Below, piece by piece: positions 46,701 through 58,756 of a stretch of DNA of 64,000 nucleotides (position 1 is its first letter; each line of letters opens with the position of its first letter). The DNA is from Alopecurus myosuroides (taxonomy: Eukaryota; Streptophyta; Magnoliopsida; Poales; Poaceae), in NCBI GenBank assembly GCA_028641055.1, contig CM054062.1:12126826-12190825 (forward strand), written 5' to 3'. The translations under genes and the position numbers were made by a program. Below the pieces are notes generated by a model. That model was not told the origin of the DNA. It made no database searches and saw nothing but the letters and a program-made list of their open reading frames with translations.

Positions 46701-48174
46701 AGGCTATCTTGCAAACTTGACAGCCAGTCCAACTCTCGAGGACAAGATTCGTTCTGAACAACTTCGTGATGCTGAAATCAAGAAGATTGTAGAACACATC
46801 AAAGCAGGCAATGAGAAATTTGAGTGCTTCTCAATTGATGACAAGGGAACTGTGTTCTTCGAAGGACGCATTGCAGTTCCTCAAATTCAAAGTCTCAAAG
46901 ATGTCATTCTCAAGGAGGCTCATGAAACTCCTCTCTCCATACACCCTGGAAGTACAAAGATGTACCAGGATCTCAAGACACTGTATTGGTGGCCTAGCAT
47001 GAAACGTGAAATTGCTCAATACGTTTCTGAATGCGACGTTTGTCAACGTGTTAAGGCAGTTCATCAAAAAACAGTCGGTCTTCTCCAACCTCTAAAAATC
47101 CCTGAGTGGAAGTGGGACATGATTGAAATGGACTTCGTCACTGGTTTCCCAAAGTCCAGGAGGGGCAACGATGCAATCTTCGTTGTCATTGATCGACTCA
47201 CTAAAGTAGCTCACTTCTTTCCTGTCAAAGAGACAATCTCAACTAGTAAGTTAGCAGAGCTCTACACAGCAAAGATTGTTCCTCTTCATGGTGTTCCATT
47301 GGAAATAAGCTCAGACCGTGGAAGCATCTTCACTTCTCATTTCTGGAAAAGCTTTCAAGAAGCATTGGGCACCAAGCTTCTGTTCAGCATAGCTTATCAC
47401 CCTCAGTCTCAAGGGCAAGTCGAAAGAGTCAATCAGATTCTCGAGGATATGCTCAGAGCATGTGGTCTCTCTTTTGGCATGAAATGGGAGGAATGTCTTC
47501 CATATGCTGAATTCTCCTACAACAACAGTTTCCAGGCAAGCCTAGGCATGGCACCATTTGAGGCTCTCTATGGCCGCAGATGCAGGAGTCCAATCAATTG
47601 GTCTGGAGCTGGTGAACGTTCACTCTTAGGCCCTGACATTGTTAAGGAGGCCGAAGAGAAAGTTCGCATCATTCGTGACAATCTGAAGATTGCTCAGTCT
47701 CGTCAGAAAAGCTACTATGACAGCAAGCACAGGGACATGGTCTATGCAGCTGGAGACAAAGCATATCTCTGTGTAACTCCCCTCAGAGGCACTCATCGTT
47801 TTGGTGTCAAAGGAAAGCTTGCACCAAGATATATTGGTCCCTTCAACATTCTCTAAGGGCGTGCAGAAAATGTCTATCGTCTTGAACTTCCAGAAAAGCT
47901 ATCCAAGGTGCACGATGTCTTTCACGTGTCACAGCTCAAGAAGTGCTTCAAAGATCCAGGTCGTGCAGTTGATCATGATTCAATTGATCTGCAAGAAGAC
48001 CTCTCTTATGAAGATCATCCTATTCGCATTCTCGATGAGACCGAGCGCAAAACTCGCAACAAGAGCACCAAGTTCTTAAAAGTGCAGTGGTCTCATCATT
48101 CCGATAAAGAGGCAACGTGGGAGACCGCAGAGGATCTTCGCAAGAAGTATCCGGACCTTTTCTCTTCTCAGTAG
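43783..48174 (+). pseudogene. Chromovirus gag-pol polyprotein with one in-frame stop
   Basis: A single frame of 1463 codons, interrupted only by TAA at 47854-47856 (codon 1358). Domains: gag (residues about 1-250, with [19 protein letters not shown]), zinc knuckle [14 protein letters not shown] (290-303), protease [10 protein letters not shown] (Asp at 374), RT with YLDDILVYS (685), RNase H ([13 protein letters not shown]), integrase zinc region ([19 protein letters not shown]) and core Asp 1117, Asp 1178, Glu 1214 (35 residues between the last two), then, past the stop, KVHDVFHVSQLKK and a chromodomain-like end (FLKVQWSHHSDKEATWE). The stop removes the C-terminus, which directs integration in chromoviruses by general knowledge. 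Everything upstream is undamaged. Confidence 0.93.
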
Positions 48175-48195
48175 GAATCTCGGGGCGCGATTCCT

Positions 48196-48211
48196 TCAAG
48201 GGGGGGCGTTT
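48196..48211 (+). promoter_or_regulatory. Polypurine tract of the chromovirus
   Basis: TCAAGGGGGGGCGTTT lies directly before the 3' LTR start at 48212. The seven-G run primes plus-strand synthesis in this type of element by general knowledge. Confidence 0.75.
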
Positions 48212-49601
48212 TGTAACATCCCAAGTATGAAAACAACCTTAGAATGCTTGCTCCTTGTTTAATTTCAGTTTGCATCATTCCATCATGAGCATTGAATTTG
48301 TTCTCACTTGGTTTCACTTGTTTTCTATTCGAAATTCAAACCAAATTTCAAAATTTGGTTCATACTTGGTATGTTCCAATGTTTTCAAAATAGCTTCCAG
48401 ACAGCAACAATTCAATTCTTTCCAATAAACTTGAATTTTCATATAATTAACTTGCTTAATTTTCAATATTTCAATTATTGCAAAAATTCAATCAAATTCA
48501 ATTAAATTTCAAACAGCAGCAAAATTTTAAAATTTTGAAAAACAAAAGTTTGTACAACTGGGCTTTTGCAATAAAGAACTTATAAAAATTTATCACCAAA
48601 ATTTTTGAAATCCCAAAACCCCTTCTTTTCTTCTCTTTTCCTTTTCTGCAAAAAAAAGAGAGAAAAGGAAATAAAAATAAAAAACGGGCTGGGGGAGGCA
48701 GACCAGGCCAGCCAGCTGGGCCAGCCCAGCCCACCTACCACCCCAGCCAGCGCGCGCGGCCCGCGGCCCTTTTCTTCCTCCTCCGTACGCTGCCGACGTC
48801 GTCCCTGACGCCAGTAGGAGCACCGCACGCACCCCACCTCCACCTGCTCCCTCTCCTCTCCCTTTTTGTATCCCGAGCACGCGCCCAAACCCTAGCCTCC
48901 ACCTCTCTTCCTTCCAGCCGCCGTCGCCACCTCTTTCTCCCTCTCCTCGCCGCTGCTCTGAACCTGCCCGCAGCCGAGCACGGCCGCAAGTTCCAGGCCA
49001 TGGCGCCGCCGTTTTAGCCCTCGTCGGAGCCCGGCGACTGTGGGAATCGAAACAGGGCACCTCCAGCTTCGCCCTCGCTGAATCTCAGCACCAAGGCAGC
49101 CCCAGGTCGTCGCCGGCGAGCCCGTCTTTTTCCCTCTTTCTCCTGTTTTTTCTGAATTCTCTGAACCCCGCAGCGCCGCCAGGGTTTCGTCGTTGCCGTC
49201 GAGTCCCCGTCCCTCCTCGCGCCAGCACGACCACGGGACCGTGACCAGGACCTCGCCGTCGACCTTTTCGCTGAAGCAATCGACACCGGAGGACAGCGAG
49301 GCGCTGCGTTCGCTTCCAAGGCCGCCGTCGACCACCGCAGCCGCCACCTCGCCGTCATCGCCGTTTTGCCGTCGCTGTCAAGCCACCCCGAGCCCCTCCA
49401 GCAACCTCAAGCCCCCGGTATGACCCTGCAGCCTCCTAGCCCTCCTCCTTTCTGCTCTGGACGTCGCCGTCGCGCTGCAGCCGGCTATCCCCGTCGCTGT
49501 CAGGCAAGTTCAGTTAACTGAACTTGCAGTTTCAGTTAACAGCCCGAGATGCACCTCAAACCCCCACACGCCCCTGTTCTGTCACGATCCGAGCAACAGC
49601 C

Positions 49602-49661
49602 CAGGTGGCCAGAGGCACACGCACGCACGCCCGCGGTCGCGAGTTCGATTCCCCGCCGCGC
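49602..49661 (+). other. tRNA-like module in the 3' LTR
   Basis: A-box-like TGGCCAGAGG at 49606-49615 and B-box-like GAGTTCGATTCC at 49641-49652, same spacing as in the 5' LTR copy. Confidence 0.45.
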
Positions 49662-50879
49662 GATAAAAACCCCCCTTTTTCCTCGCTTTGCCACGCGCGC
49701 AAGCGGGCCCCACCTGTCATTGACAGTGGATGCCACGCACGCACACACCCACACGCCACGCAGGCGCCAGCTGGGCACTGGCCCACTGCCAGTGACCCAG
49801 GGATGCTCTGCCCTGCGTAACAAAAATCCCAGGGCCCTTTCTGAAATTCTAATTTTTGCACCTGTGCCCCTGGAACAAATTTAATCCTTTTAAAATTGCA
49901 GAATAGCCCCCAGTTTTCAAATTCAAATATCTTTGGCATTACAAATCCAAATTGGGTAAATAAAATATGTATTCCATTCAAAATTTCCTAAACTTTTCAA
50001 ATATGCAATCTGTTTACTGTTTTGAATAATTAAAATTATATTATTTTCTGTACCTTATTTAATTCATTTAAAATTGTTCAAAACATAACTAATTCAAATT
50101 AAACTCAAATCTAATTTGTAAGATATGTTTTCAAACCAGAAAAATGTAATCTTCTCAAATACGAATTTTATTTAATGTTTTGAACAAATAAAATTCAAAT
50201 AATTTTATACTTGAATTAAATCCATTTAAATCTTGTTCAAACTTGTTTAATTCATAACTAATTCATTTCAATTCCAAATTCAACAAACTAAATCTGTTTT
50301 CCATCCCATTTTTCATGAACTTTGCAAATATCAACTTTGTGTTCTGTTTTAAATAAATTAAATTGCTGAAAACAACTGTTTCTTAATTAAGGCATTTAAA
50401 ATTGTCAAATTAATAACTTGCTCATTTTAAATCCATTTTCAACAAATGAAATATGTATTCCATCTAAAATTTTGTGTTCTTTCCAAATATGAATTTTGTT
50501 ATCTATTTTGAACAATTAAAATGGGTGAAAACAATAAATGTTTGTGTAACTCATTTAAGAAGCCAAATTTCATAACTTAATAAATAAAATTCCAAACTTG
50601 GTAAACAACATTTCAAATTGAAGCTATTGTTGTTTTCTTATTGTTTTCATCATCCATGCATCATTCTAATCAACTTTCACATGATGGTTATTGTAGATCA
50701 CTTAATTCCACCTTATTTCATGAGCTTTTCCATATGCAACCCAAATTGCATATGGGCCCATTTTAGATATGTTTACCATGTCAACTAGCTTATCCTTGAT
50801 GCATCAATTAAATTGTCATGCATCATCCCATGTTTGTGCATTATGCCATGTTATTGATTGTTCGTCTCTCTTCGTTGTT

Positions 50880-50990
50880 TGTTTGCTTCTTCCCGAATAG
50901 ATGACGACGTTAAGACAGACGAGGTTTACGACACTACTCCAGAGGAGTTAGCCCAGACCAGGCTACTGAGTTTGCAGGCAAGTATTCACT
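50880..50990 (+). promoter_or_regulatory. Exon-like module in the chromovirus LTR (putative splice sites)
   Basis: A pyrimidine-rich tract ending TTCTTCCCGAATAG (acceptor-like, to about 50900) is followed by an open stretch starting GATGACGACG, and then TTTGCAGGCAAGTATTCACT near 50970, which fits a GC-type donor (CAG|GCAAGT). The same pair occurs in the 5' LTR (about 40805-40905) and, diverged, in the solo LTR (CTCAGGCAAGTATACTCACT on the minus strand, about 14163-14182). Whether it is spliced is inference. Confidence 0.35.
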
Positions 50991-52727
50991 CACCTGGACC
51001 ATTGTGTCCTTTCCACACTGGATACCGATACTTTCCGTTGTCTAATCTGCTAGCCTCAAGATTCGTTGCTTGTGTTCCGATCCTATCACATGTTATCCTG
51101 TAACCCTGATATAGCCTATCCTCCACACCTAAAACCCTGTTGCTTGTTGCCTGTGTCTTACTAGCATGCTTAGGGTTGTTTATGCTCGAGTCTGATGTCC
51201 GTTATTTCTGTTACCATATTTATTATGTTCTGGGGGCTCGAAGTTTAAACAACAACCTGTTAATGTTGAGGTAATGCTAATTTGATGATAAGGCACCGGC
51301 AGGAGGCCGGGTATGGTTTTGAGGCCTGCTAGTGTCGAACTCAGGAAAAGTTCTTGTCCTCTAGATCCATGATGAGCGCGCTAACCGCATGTGGGAAGCA
51401 TGTATGGGCGCCCCCCGCAACTCTGATTCGATTCGCATCTCGTCCAAATCGCCACACTTAGTTCGGACTTTCCATTTGATGCACGCATATGCAGGTACGA
51501 ACCCTTGGCGCCAGGGTGGAACTTTTGTAGTCGGCATTTAGGGCGGCGTGGTCTTCCAGTGCTATGAGGGTCCCCCTTTTCTTCGTGGGGGCTCGATTAG
51601 CCGCGCACGCACATCACGTGGTTCTTTGGGCTTGATGCGAAGAAGAGTTGGGTTGTGTTGAGTGCCTCGCTTGGTGGGTTTGATCCCCGTCTGGCGGGAT
51701 ATTCTTACGTGTACAGCCAAATTGGTGCACCCCTGCAGGGTTAAATCTTCTCGAGAAGCCGTGTTGTCCGCGGTTATGGATGACTTGGTGATAGGGCTGG
51801 CTAACAAGGATTAGACAACTTACACCTAATTAATAATAATTTGACTAGTAATAGGCTTATTGACACAATAACTTGAACCCTCATTAATCCAACTGTGTGA
51901 GTTATCCTCGGATTGCTTCTTTGGATAAGGGGCGAGATCCAGGATGGGTTTGTTTGAGGTTAGTGGTAGTTGGCTCCGATGCGCTATCTTATCCCTTTCT
52001 TTTAGCCGGAGGTTGTAGCGTGTCTCTGTAGTTGGTTAGGGCAGCCCGCTGCCGCACCTTTGTATCACATATCTTCCGTTGAACCCAAAGCAGCTGTACT
52101 TGGTGTTGTCGGGTACTCTTTGGTATCTTGTGCGTCTTGCGTGCGAGTACTCGTCCGTACTGACCCCTTTGGGGCTGCGTGTTCTGCAGACTACGTTTCC
52201 GAGGATCCCCATGGTGGCTACTACGTGGAGTATGACGAGGCTGCTGACGAGTAGATAGCGGACCCGGGCAGGATCCGAGACTTCGTGGATGGGCTCCGTT
52301 CTTTCGTTTCCGGCCTCTTAGGCCTATTTGGATCTTGTCTGTACTCAGACACTTTGGATGCTTCCGCTGTAATGTAATGATGACTTATTGGGACATGTGT
52401 CCTCTGCATGACTGTATTTGCTATCTCTGCTCTAGTGAGAGATTTTGCCACTTATTTCTATTTCTTTGTGTCTTAGAGATTTGTTGTGATATCACTTGTT
52501 CAAATGCCGTTGACGTACCATGTGTGTATGTTATGAAGTGCGTCAATGGAAGTATTCGGATTTCTATTGGATGGTTTCACAGACGATGAATAGTAGAGGA
52601 TGGTTGTCACACGTTTACGTGTTGGCCTACTCATATTGAGATGCGGGTGCAGGTAGGCCCCGTAAGCCATTTATCTACTGTTTAGCGGGCTGTGAGTATC
52701 CTCTAAAAGTCCGGGTGCGACAGATAA

Positions 52728-55700
52728 GAAGGCCGGCAAAGTGAACAAAGGTATATATGATATACTTGTTATTGATGTGTACCTTACTAGTACTCGCAGT
52801 AGCACCTGGGTATTTGATACTGGTTCGGTTGCTCACATATGTAACTCGAAACAGGAGCTGCAGAATAAGCGACCACTAGCAAAGGATGAGGTGACGATGC
52901 GCGTCGGCAATGGATCAAGAGTTGACGTGATCGCCGTCGGGGCGCTACCTCCACGTCTACCATCGGGATTAGTTATAAACCTCAATAAATGTTATTTGGT
53001 GCCCGCATTAAGCATGAATATCGTTTCTGGATCTTGCTTAATGCGGGACGTTTATTCCTTTAAGTCCGAGAACAATGGTTGTTCGATTTATATGAATAAT
53101 ATCTTTTATGGTCATGCACCTGAGAAGAATGGTTTATTTCTTTTGAATCTTGATAATGTTGATACACATATTCATAATGTGAATGCCAAAAGAATTAAGT
53201 TAAATGATGATATTGCTACTTATTTGTGGCATTGCCGCTTAGGTCATATTGGTGTTAAACGCATGAAGAAGATCCATTCTGATGGACTCTTAGAATCACT
53301 TGATTATGAATCATTTGAAACATGTGAACCATGCCTTATGGGCAAGATGACTAGAACCCCGTTTTCCGGATCTATGGAACGGGCGACAGACTTACTGGAA
53401 ATCATACATACTGATGTATATGGACCAATGAGTGTATCGGCGCGCGGTGGATATCGTTATTTTGTCACTTTCACAGATGATTTGAGTAGATATGGGTATA
53501 TTTACTTAATGAAACACAAATCTGAAACGTTTGAAAAGTTCAAAGAATTTCAGTGTGAAGTTGAAAATCATCGTAACAGAAAGATTAAATTTCTACGGTC
53601 TGATCGTGGAGGTGAATATCTAAGTTACGAGTTTGGCATGCATATGAAACAATGTGGAATAGTTTCACAACTCACACCTGCCGGAACACCACAGCGTAAT
53701 GGTGTTTCCGAACGTCGTAATCGTACTTTATTAGATATGGTTCGATCTATGATGTCTCTTACAGATTTTCCACTATCGTTTTGGGGTTATGCACTAGAGA
53801 CCGCTGCATTCACTTTAAATAGGGCACCATCTAAATCCGTTGAAACGACACCGTATGAATTATGGTTTGGAAACAAACCTAAGCTGTCATTTCTAAAAGT
53901 TTGGGGATGCGATGTTTATGTGAAGAAGCTTCAACCTGATAAACTCGAACCCAAAGCGGAAAAATGCGTCTTCATAGGATACCCTAAAGAAACAATAGGG
54001 TACACCTTCTATCACAGATCCAAAGGCAAGATTTTCGTTGCCAAGAATGGATCCTTTTTGGAGAAGGAGTTTCTCTCGAAAGGTGTGAATAGTAGGAAGG
54101 TAGAACTCGACGAGGTTATTGAACCTTCTCTTCTTGGAATGGCGAGTAGCGCAGCGCCGGAAGTTGTTCCGGAACTGACCCCGTCAGTTGAAGAGAGAGA
54201 TAATGATCTAGATAATGAAACTCTAGTAGAGGAAACTACCGCACCTCGCAGGTCAACTAGGGAACGTACAGCTCCTGAACTGTACGGAGATCCCGTATTA
54301 AACTTCATGGTAGATGGAGGTGATGACCCTGCAACATATGAGGAAGCGATGATGAGCCCAGATTCCAACAAATGGCTTGAAGCCATGAAATCCGAAATAG
54401 GATCCATGTACGAAAACCAAGTTTGGACTTTGGTGGATTTACCCAATGACCGCAAGGCCGTTGAGAACAAATGGATCTTTAAAAAGAAAACTGACGCTGA
54501 TGGTAATGTGACCGTCTATAAAGCTCGACTTGTCGCAAAATGTTTCCGACAAATTCAAGGAGTTGACTATGATGAGACTTTCTCACCAGTAGCGATGCTT
54601 AAATCAGTTAGAATTATGTTAGCAGTTGCTGCATTTTTCGATTATGAAATATGGCAGATGGATGTCAAAACGGCGTTCCTTAATGGTGACATTGAGGAAG
54701 AGTTGTATATGATGCAACCCAAAGGTTTTGTTGATCCTAAGGATGCTGACAAGGTGTGTAAGCTTCAACGTTCCATTTATGGACTGAAGCAAGCATCCCG
54801 AAGTTGGAACCTCCGTTTTGATAAGGTGATCAAAGGTTTTGGGTGTGTCCAAACATACGGAGAAGCTTGTATTTACAAGAAAGTGAGTGGGAGCTCTTTA
54901 GCATTTCTGGTACTATATGTGGATGACATATTATTGATTGGAAATGATATAGAACTTTTAAAAAGCGTAAAAGGTTATTTGAACAATAGTTTTTCGATGA
55001 AAGACCTCGGTGAAGCAGCTTATATATTGGGCATCAAAATCTACAGGGATAGATCAAGACGCTTAATTGGACTTTCGCAAAGTACATACCTTGACAAGAT
55101 TTTGAAAAAGTTCAAAATGGAAGATAGTAGGAAAGGGTTCCTACCTATATTGCAAGGCAAGACGTTGAGTAAGACTCAATGTCCAGCTACATCAGAAGAT
55201 AGAGAAAAGATGAATAAGACTCCCTATGCTTCAGCCATAGGTTCTATCATGTATGCTACGCTATGTACAAGACCGGATGTGGCACATGCTATTAGTTTGA
55301 CTAGTAGGTACCAATCCAATCCAGGTTTGGAACACTGGACTGCGGTCAAGAATATCCTAAAGTACTTGAGAAGAACTAAGAATATGTTTCTCGTATATGG
55401 CAGTGAAGAAGAGCTCGTCGCAAGATGTTACGTCGATGCTAGCTTCGAAAGTTATCCGGATGACTCTAAGTCTCAGTCCGGGTACGTATTTATTATGAAT
55501 GGAGGAGCTGTAAGCTGGAGGAGTTCCAAGCAATCCGTGGTGGCGGGATCATCAACAGAAGCGGAATATGTTGCTGCCTCGGAGGCAACACAGGAAGCAG
55601 TTTGGATGAAGGAGTTCATATCCGAACTAGGCGTGGTTCCGAGTGCGTAGGATCCAATGGTTATCTATTGTGACAACAATGGTGCCATAGCCAATGCTAA

Positions 55701-55899
55701 GGAACCAAGGTCTCACAAGAATTCCAAGCATATCAAGCGCCGTTTTCACTCCATCCGTGAGCATGTCGCAGATGGGAATGTGAAGATTTGCAAAGTACAT
55801 ACGGATCTGAATGTGGCAGATCTGTTGACTAAAACTCTCTCAAGGGCAAAACATGATCAACACCAGAACTCAATGGGTGTTAGATTCATCACTATGTAA
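52728..55899 (+). pseudogene. Copia A pol, part after the nested insertion
   Basis: Domains in order: protease (VFDTGSVAHICN), integrase zinc region (HCRLGHIG..CEPCLMGK) and catalytic core (HTDVYGPMS, SDRGGEYLS, NGVSERRN), RT (VDVKTAFLNGD, GLKQASRSWN, LYVDDILLIGND) and RNase H (CYVDASFES, STEAEYVAAS, VIYCDNNGAIANAKEP). One nonsense codon, TAG at 55648-55650, interrupts RNase H where Copia B has TTG; the frame then continues to 55899. Apart from that and the 14.6-kb insertion the sequence is intact, including all D, D and E integrase residues. Confidence 0.88.
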
Positions 55900-55920
55900 C
55901 ATAGATTATTGCCCCTAGTG

Positions 55921-55932
55921 CAAGTGGGAGAC
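55921..55932 (+). promoter_or_regulatory. Polypurine tract of Copia A
   Basis: CAAGTGGGAGAC directly precedes LTR 2; Copia B has the identical tract at 62761-62772. Confidence 0.7.
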
Positions 55933-57584
55933 TGAAGGGAATATGCCCGAGAGGCAATAATAAAGTGTTTATTATATATTATTCCTTGTTTATGATAGAT
56001 GTTTATTTCTCATGCTAGAATTGTATTAACCGGAAACGTTGATACATGTGTGATTAATAAACAAACCGACGTTCCTAGTGAAGCCTCTCTTTTAACTAGC
56101 TCGTTGATTAAACAGATGATCAAGGTTTCCTGATCATGAACATTGGATGTTGTTAATAACGGGGTCATGTCATTAGGAGAATGACATGATGAACTTAAAC
56201 CCTAACTAAGTATAACAATACGATCAAGTCATTTAGTTTTGTTGTTATATCTTACATTCGAAGTAACATTATTCCTTAGACCATGATATCATGTTAATCA
56301 CTAATACCGAAAGAATACTTTGATGACATCAAACGTCACACCGTAAAAGGGTGACTATAAAGGTGGCATTGGATATTCGGAAAGTGTTGGTTGAAGCTCA
56401 TGGATCGAGAATGGGATTTGTCCATCCAATATGATGGATAGATATACTCAGGGCCCTCTCGGTGATATCACATCGACACCGCTTGCAAGCAAGTGATATG
56501 ATCACAAGGATGTTATATCACGGGAACGAGAAAAGAGTACTTGTTGGATAACGAGATCGAACAAGGTATAATGGATACCGATGATCGGATCTCGGACAAG
56601 TAATATATCGCGAGACAAAGGGAAATCGTTACGACGTTGAAAGGTTCACACGATCACTAGAGTCATCGTTGAATATATAGGAGTCATCACGGTTTTCCAG
56701 ACCCCGTTGTTGATTATTGATCGGAGAGGAGTCTCGATCATGTCTATAATATTCACGAACCGTAGGGAGACACACTTAAGGTTTGATGAAGCGTTTAGAG
56801 AGGATACGGAATGCCGAAGAATATTTTGGGCAGCTCCAGAATTGTTTCGGGGAAAATTGAAATAGTTCAAGGGGTTTTTCGTCGAACGGTTGTTAATAGA
56901 ATTAACAAATGGTTCGAGGTGCTGCATGCAAATGTTTGTTAATGGAATTATAAAATATAAATAAAGAAATAAAAATGTTTTATTTATTTATTAAAGAAAA
57001 ACCTTTGGATTTTCCAAGTGGGAAATTAAGGAATTTTGAGTGGGTTTGAGTGGAGCTTCCACTCACATGAAGAGAGGAAGGGGTGGGGGCACCCATGGCT
57101 GGCCGCACCCCCCTTTGGGCTGCCTCCCCCTCCCCTATAAAAGGAGGGTGAGGGCTCTCTCTTCTCCACACACTTGCCCACACATTTTCCCTTCCACCCG
57201 TTGCTCCATTCCATGGTCTCCGGCTTGGCGAAGCCCTGACCGTGGGATTCTTCACCACCACCACGCCGTCGTGCTGCTGGAATTCCGGAGGGATCCTCTA
57301 CTTCCGCAACCCGCTGGAACGAGGGAACGGAAGTCTTCATCGAGCTGAACGTGTGACCGATTACGGAGGCACCGCCGGATTGCGGTGCTCTTCTTCTCGC
57401 TCGGGATCGGCGTGAGAACGACTACGCCAACAACGAGATCTTTTCTCGTACCAGTTTTAGTCTTCGAGGGTATGTTATCTCAAGACTCTCTTTCTCCCCA
57501 TTGCCTTTCATCTCATAGATTAGATCTTGGCCTTTCGGGTTTATCGCGCGTAGGAATTTTTTTTCTATGCTACGTACCCCTTCA
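55933..57584 (+). repeat. Copia LTR 2, shared by Copia A and Copia B (1652 bp)
   Basis: It is preceded by Copia A's polypurine tract and followed by Copia B's PBS, so it serves as 3' LTR of one and 5' LTR of the other. TATA box CTATAAAAGG at 57135-57144. At sites where the three copies differ it agrees more often with LTR 3 than with LTR 1 (for example CATTAGGAGAATGAC, GATATTCGGAAAG, GATTTGTCC). Confidence 0.93.
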
Positions 57585-58756
57585 GTGGTATCAGAGCCGG
57601 ATCTATTCGTAGATGAATTGTACGGGTAGAACACATAGGAGTATGTGGGAGTTGATGATTATGTTTTTGTCTCTTTGAGTATTTTATGATCTTAGTGGCA
57701 TAGTAGGATGAAGCTGCACCGGACTAAGTTTACGTGTACTATGTACGCGAGAATTGTCTCACATGTGACTAAGGGGGTGTCCGTTTCTCCTACTATAGTT
57801 AAGATCTAATCTACAAAGGGTTGTTAAAAATATGTTTTATCAATGTTGTGGTTGTTGTACGTAGGTATGAACGGTTCTATCCTCGTAAGCCCAAAGCCAC
57901 GTAAAACATGAAAAAATAAATTAGAGGCGTCTAACTTGTTTTTGCAGGGCATGTGATGTGATATGGTCAATGTTACAAATTTTATGTATGAGATGATATC
58001 TTTTGTAAATTATTGACATACCGGCTCGAGCCATATGGTTGTCTTATTTTATGGCCTGCATGATGTATGTCATATCCATGTGATATGTTGTAATGGACAA
58101 TCAAGATGGAGGTGCCACGGACCTTGGTGCCACGCCGGTGGAATGATGGAGATCATACCATGATGCACAAGATGGAGATCAAGTGCAAGAAGGACCATAT
58201 CATATCACATTATCCATGCATGTGATGTTTATCCTTTTATGCATCTTATTTTGCTTAGATCGCGACGGTAGCATTATAAGATGATCCCTCTCACTTAATA
58301 TCAAGATAATAATGTGTTCTTCCTTAAGTATACACCGTTAAGAAAGTTCGTCGTTTCGAGACACCACGTGATGATCGGGTGTGATAGACTCAACGTTTGC
58401 ATACAACGGGTGTTTTCAAGCCTAGCATGTACAGACATGGCCTTGAAACACATGCAATACAACGGTTCTACTTGGCGAGCCTAGCATGTACAGACATGGC
58501 CTCGGAACACGTAACCGAAAGGTAAAGCATGAGTCATATGAATGATATGATGAACATGTTGATGTTCGCCTTTGCAACTGCACCGTCTCACGTGATGATC
58601 GGTTTCGGTGTAATGAATTTGGTTCGTGTAATCACTAAAGACAACTAAGAGGGATGTTGTTTTTGAGTGGGAGTTCATGGGATAATTTTAGAATTAACTT
58701 GAACTTAATTTATCATAAACATAGTCTAAATAGTCTTTGCAAATATGTTGTAGATC

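Larger units (their letters stand above)
38139..52722 (+). mobile_element. Tekay-like chromovirus (Gypsy), nested in Copia A
   Basis: Ends are TGTAACATCCC (38139) and GGGTGCGACA (52722). GATAA at 38134-38138 and 52723-52727 is a perfect 5-bp target duplication, confirmed by the empty site in Copia B near 59564. Contents: long LTRs, tRNA-iMet-type PBS, an extra ORF, gag-pol with a C-terminal chromodomain-like region, and a polypurine tract. Long LTRs plus a chromodomain indicate the Tekay (Del) clade. LTR pairs differ at about 1-2% of positions in the parts I compared, so it is young relative to its surroundings. Confidence 0.93.
48212..52722 (+). repeat. 3' LTR of the chromovirus (4511 bp, full length)
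   Basis: It begins TGTAACATCCCAAGTATG and ends CCGGGTGCGACA, followed by the GATAA duplication. It keeps the 426-bp segment 51034-51459 lost from the 5' LTR; the same segment exists in the solo LTR (minus strand, about 13680-14200), so absence is the derived state. It also has a 10-bp CATCCATGCAT-type duplication near 50650 not present in the 5' LTR. Confidence 0.93.
34499..57584 (+). mobile_element. Copia retrotransposon A (carries a nested chromovirus)
   Basis: LTRs are 34499-36154 and 55933-57584; the right LTR is shared with Copia B. The gag-pol frame (37327-55899) runs gag, protease, integrase, RT, RNase H, the Copia order. A 14,584-bp chromovirus lies in it at 38139-52722. Leaving that out, the element would be about 8.5 kb. 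The gag start MAPPTFNFNMFMEKEKL and the tRNA-iMet PBS point to the Angela/BARE part of the Copia superfamily; the exact family is not certain. Confidence 0.88.
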
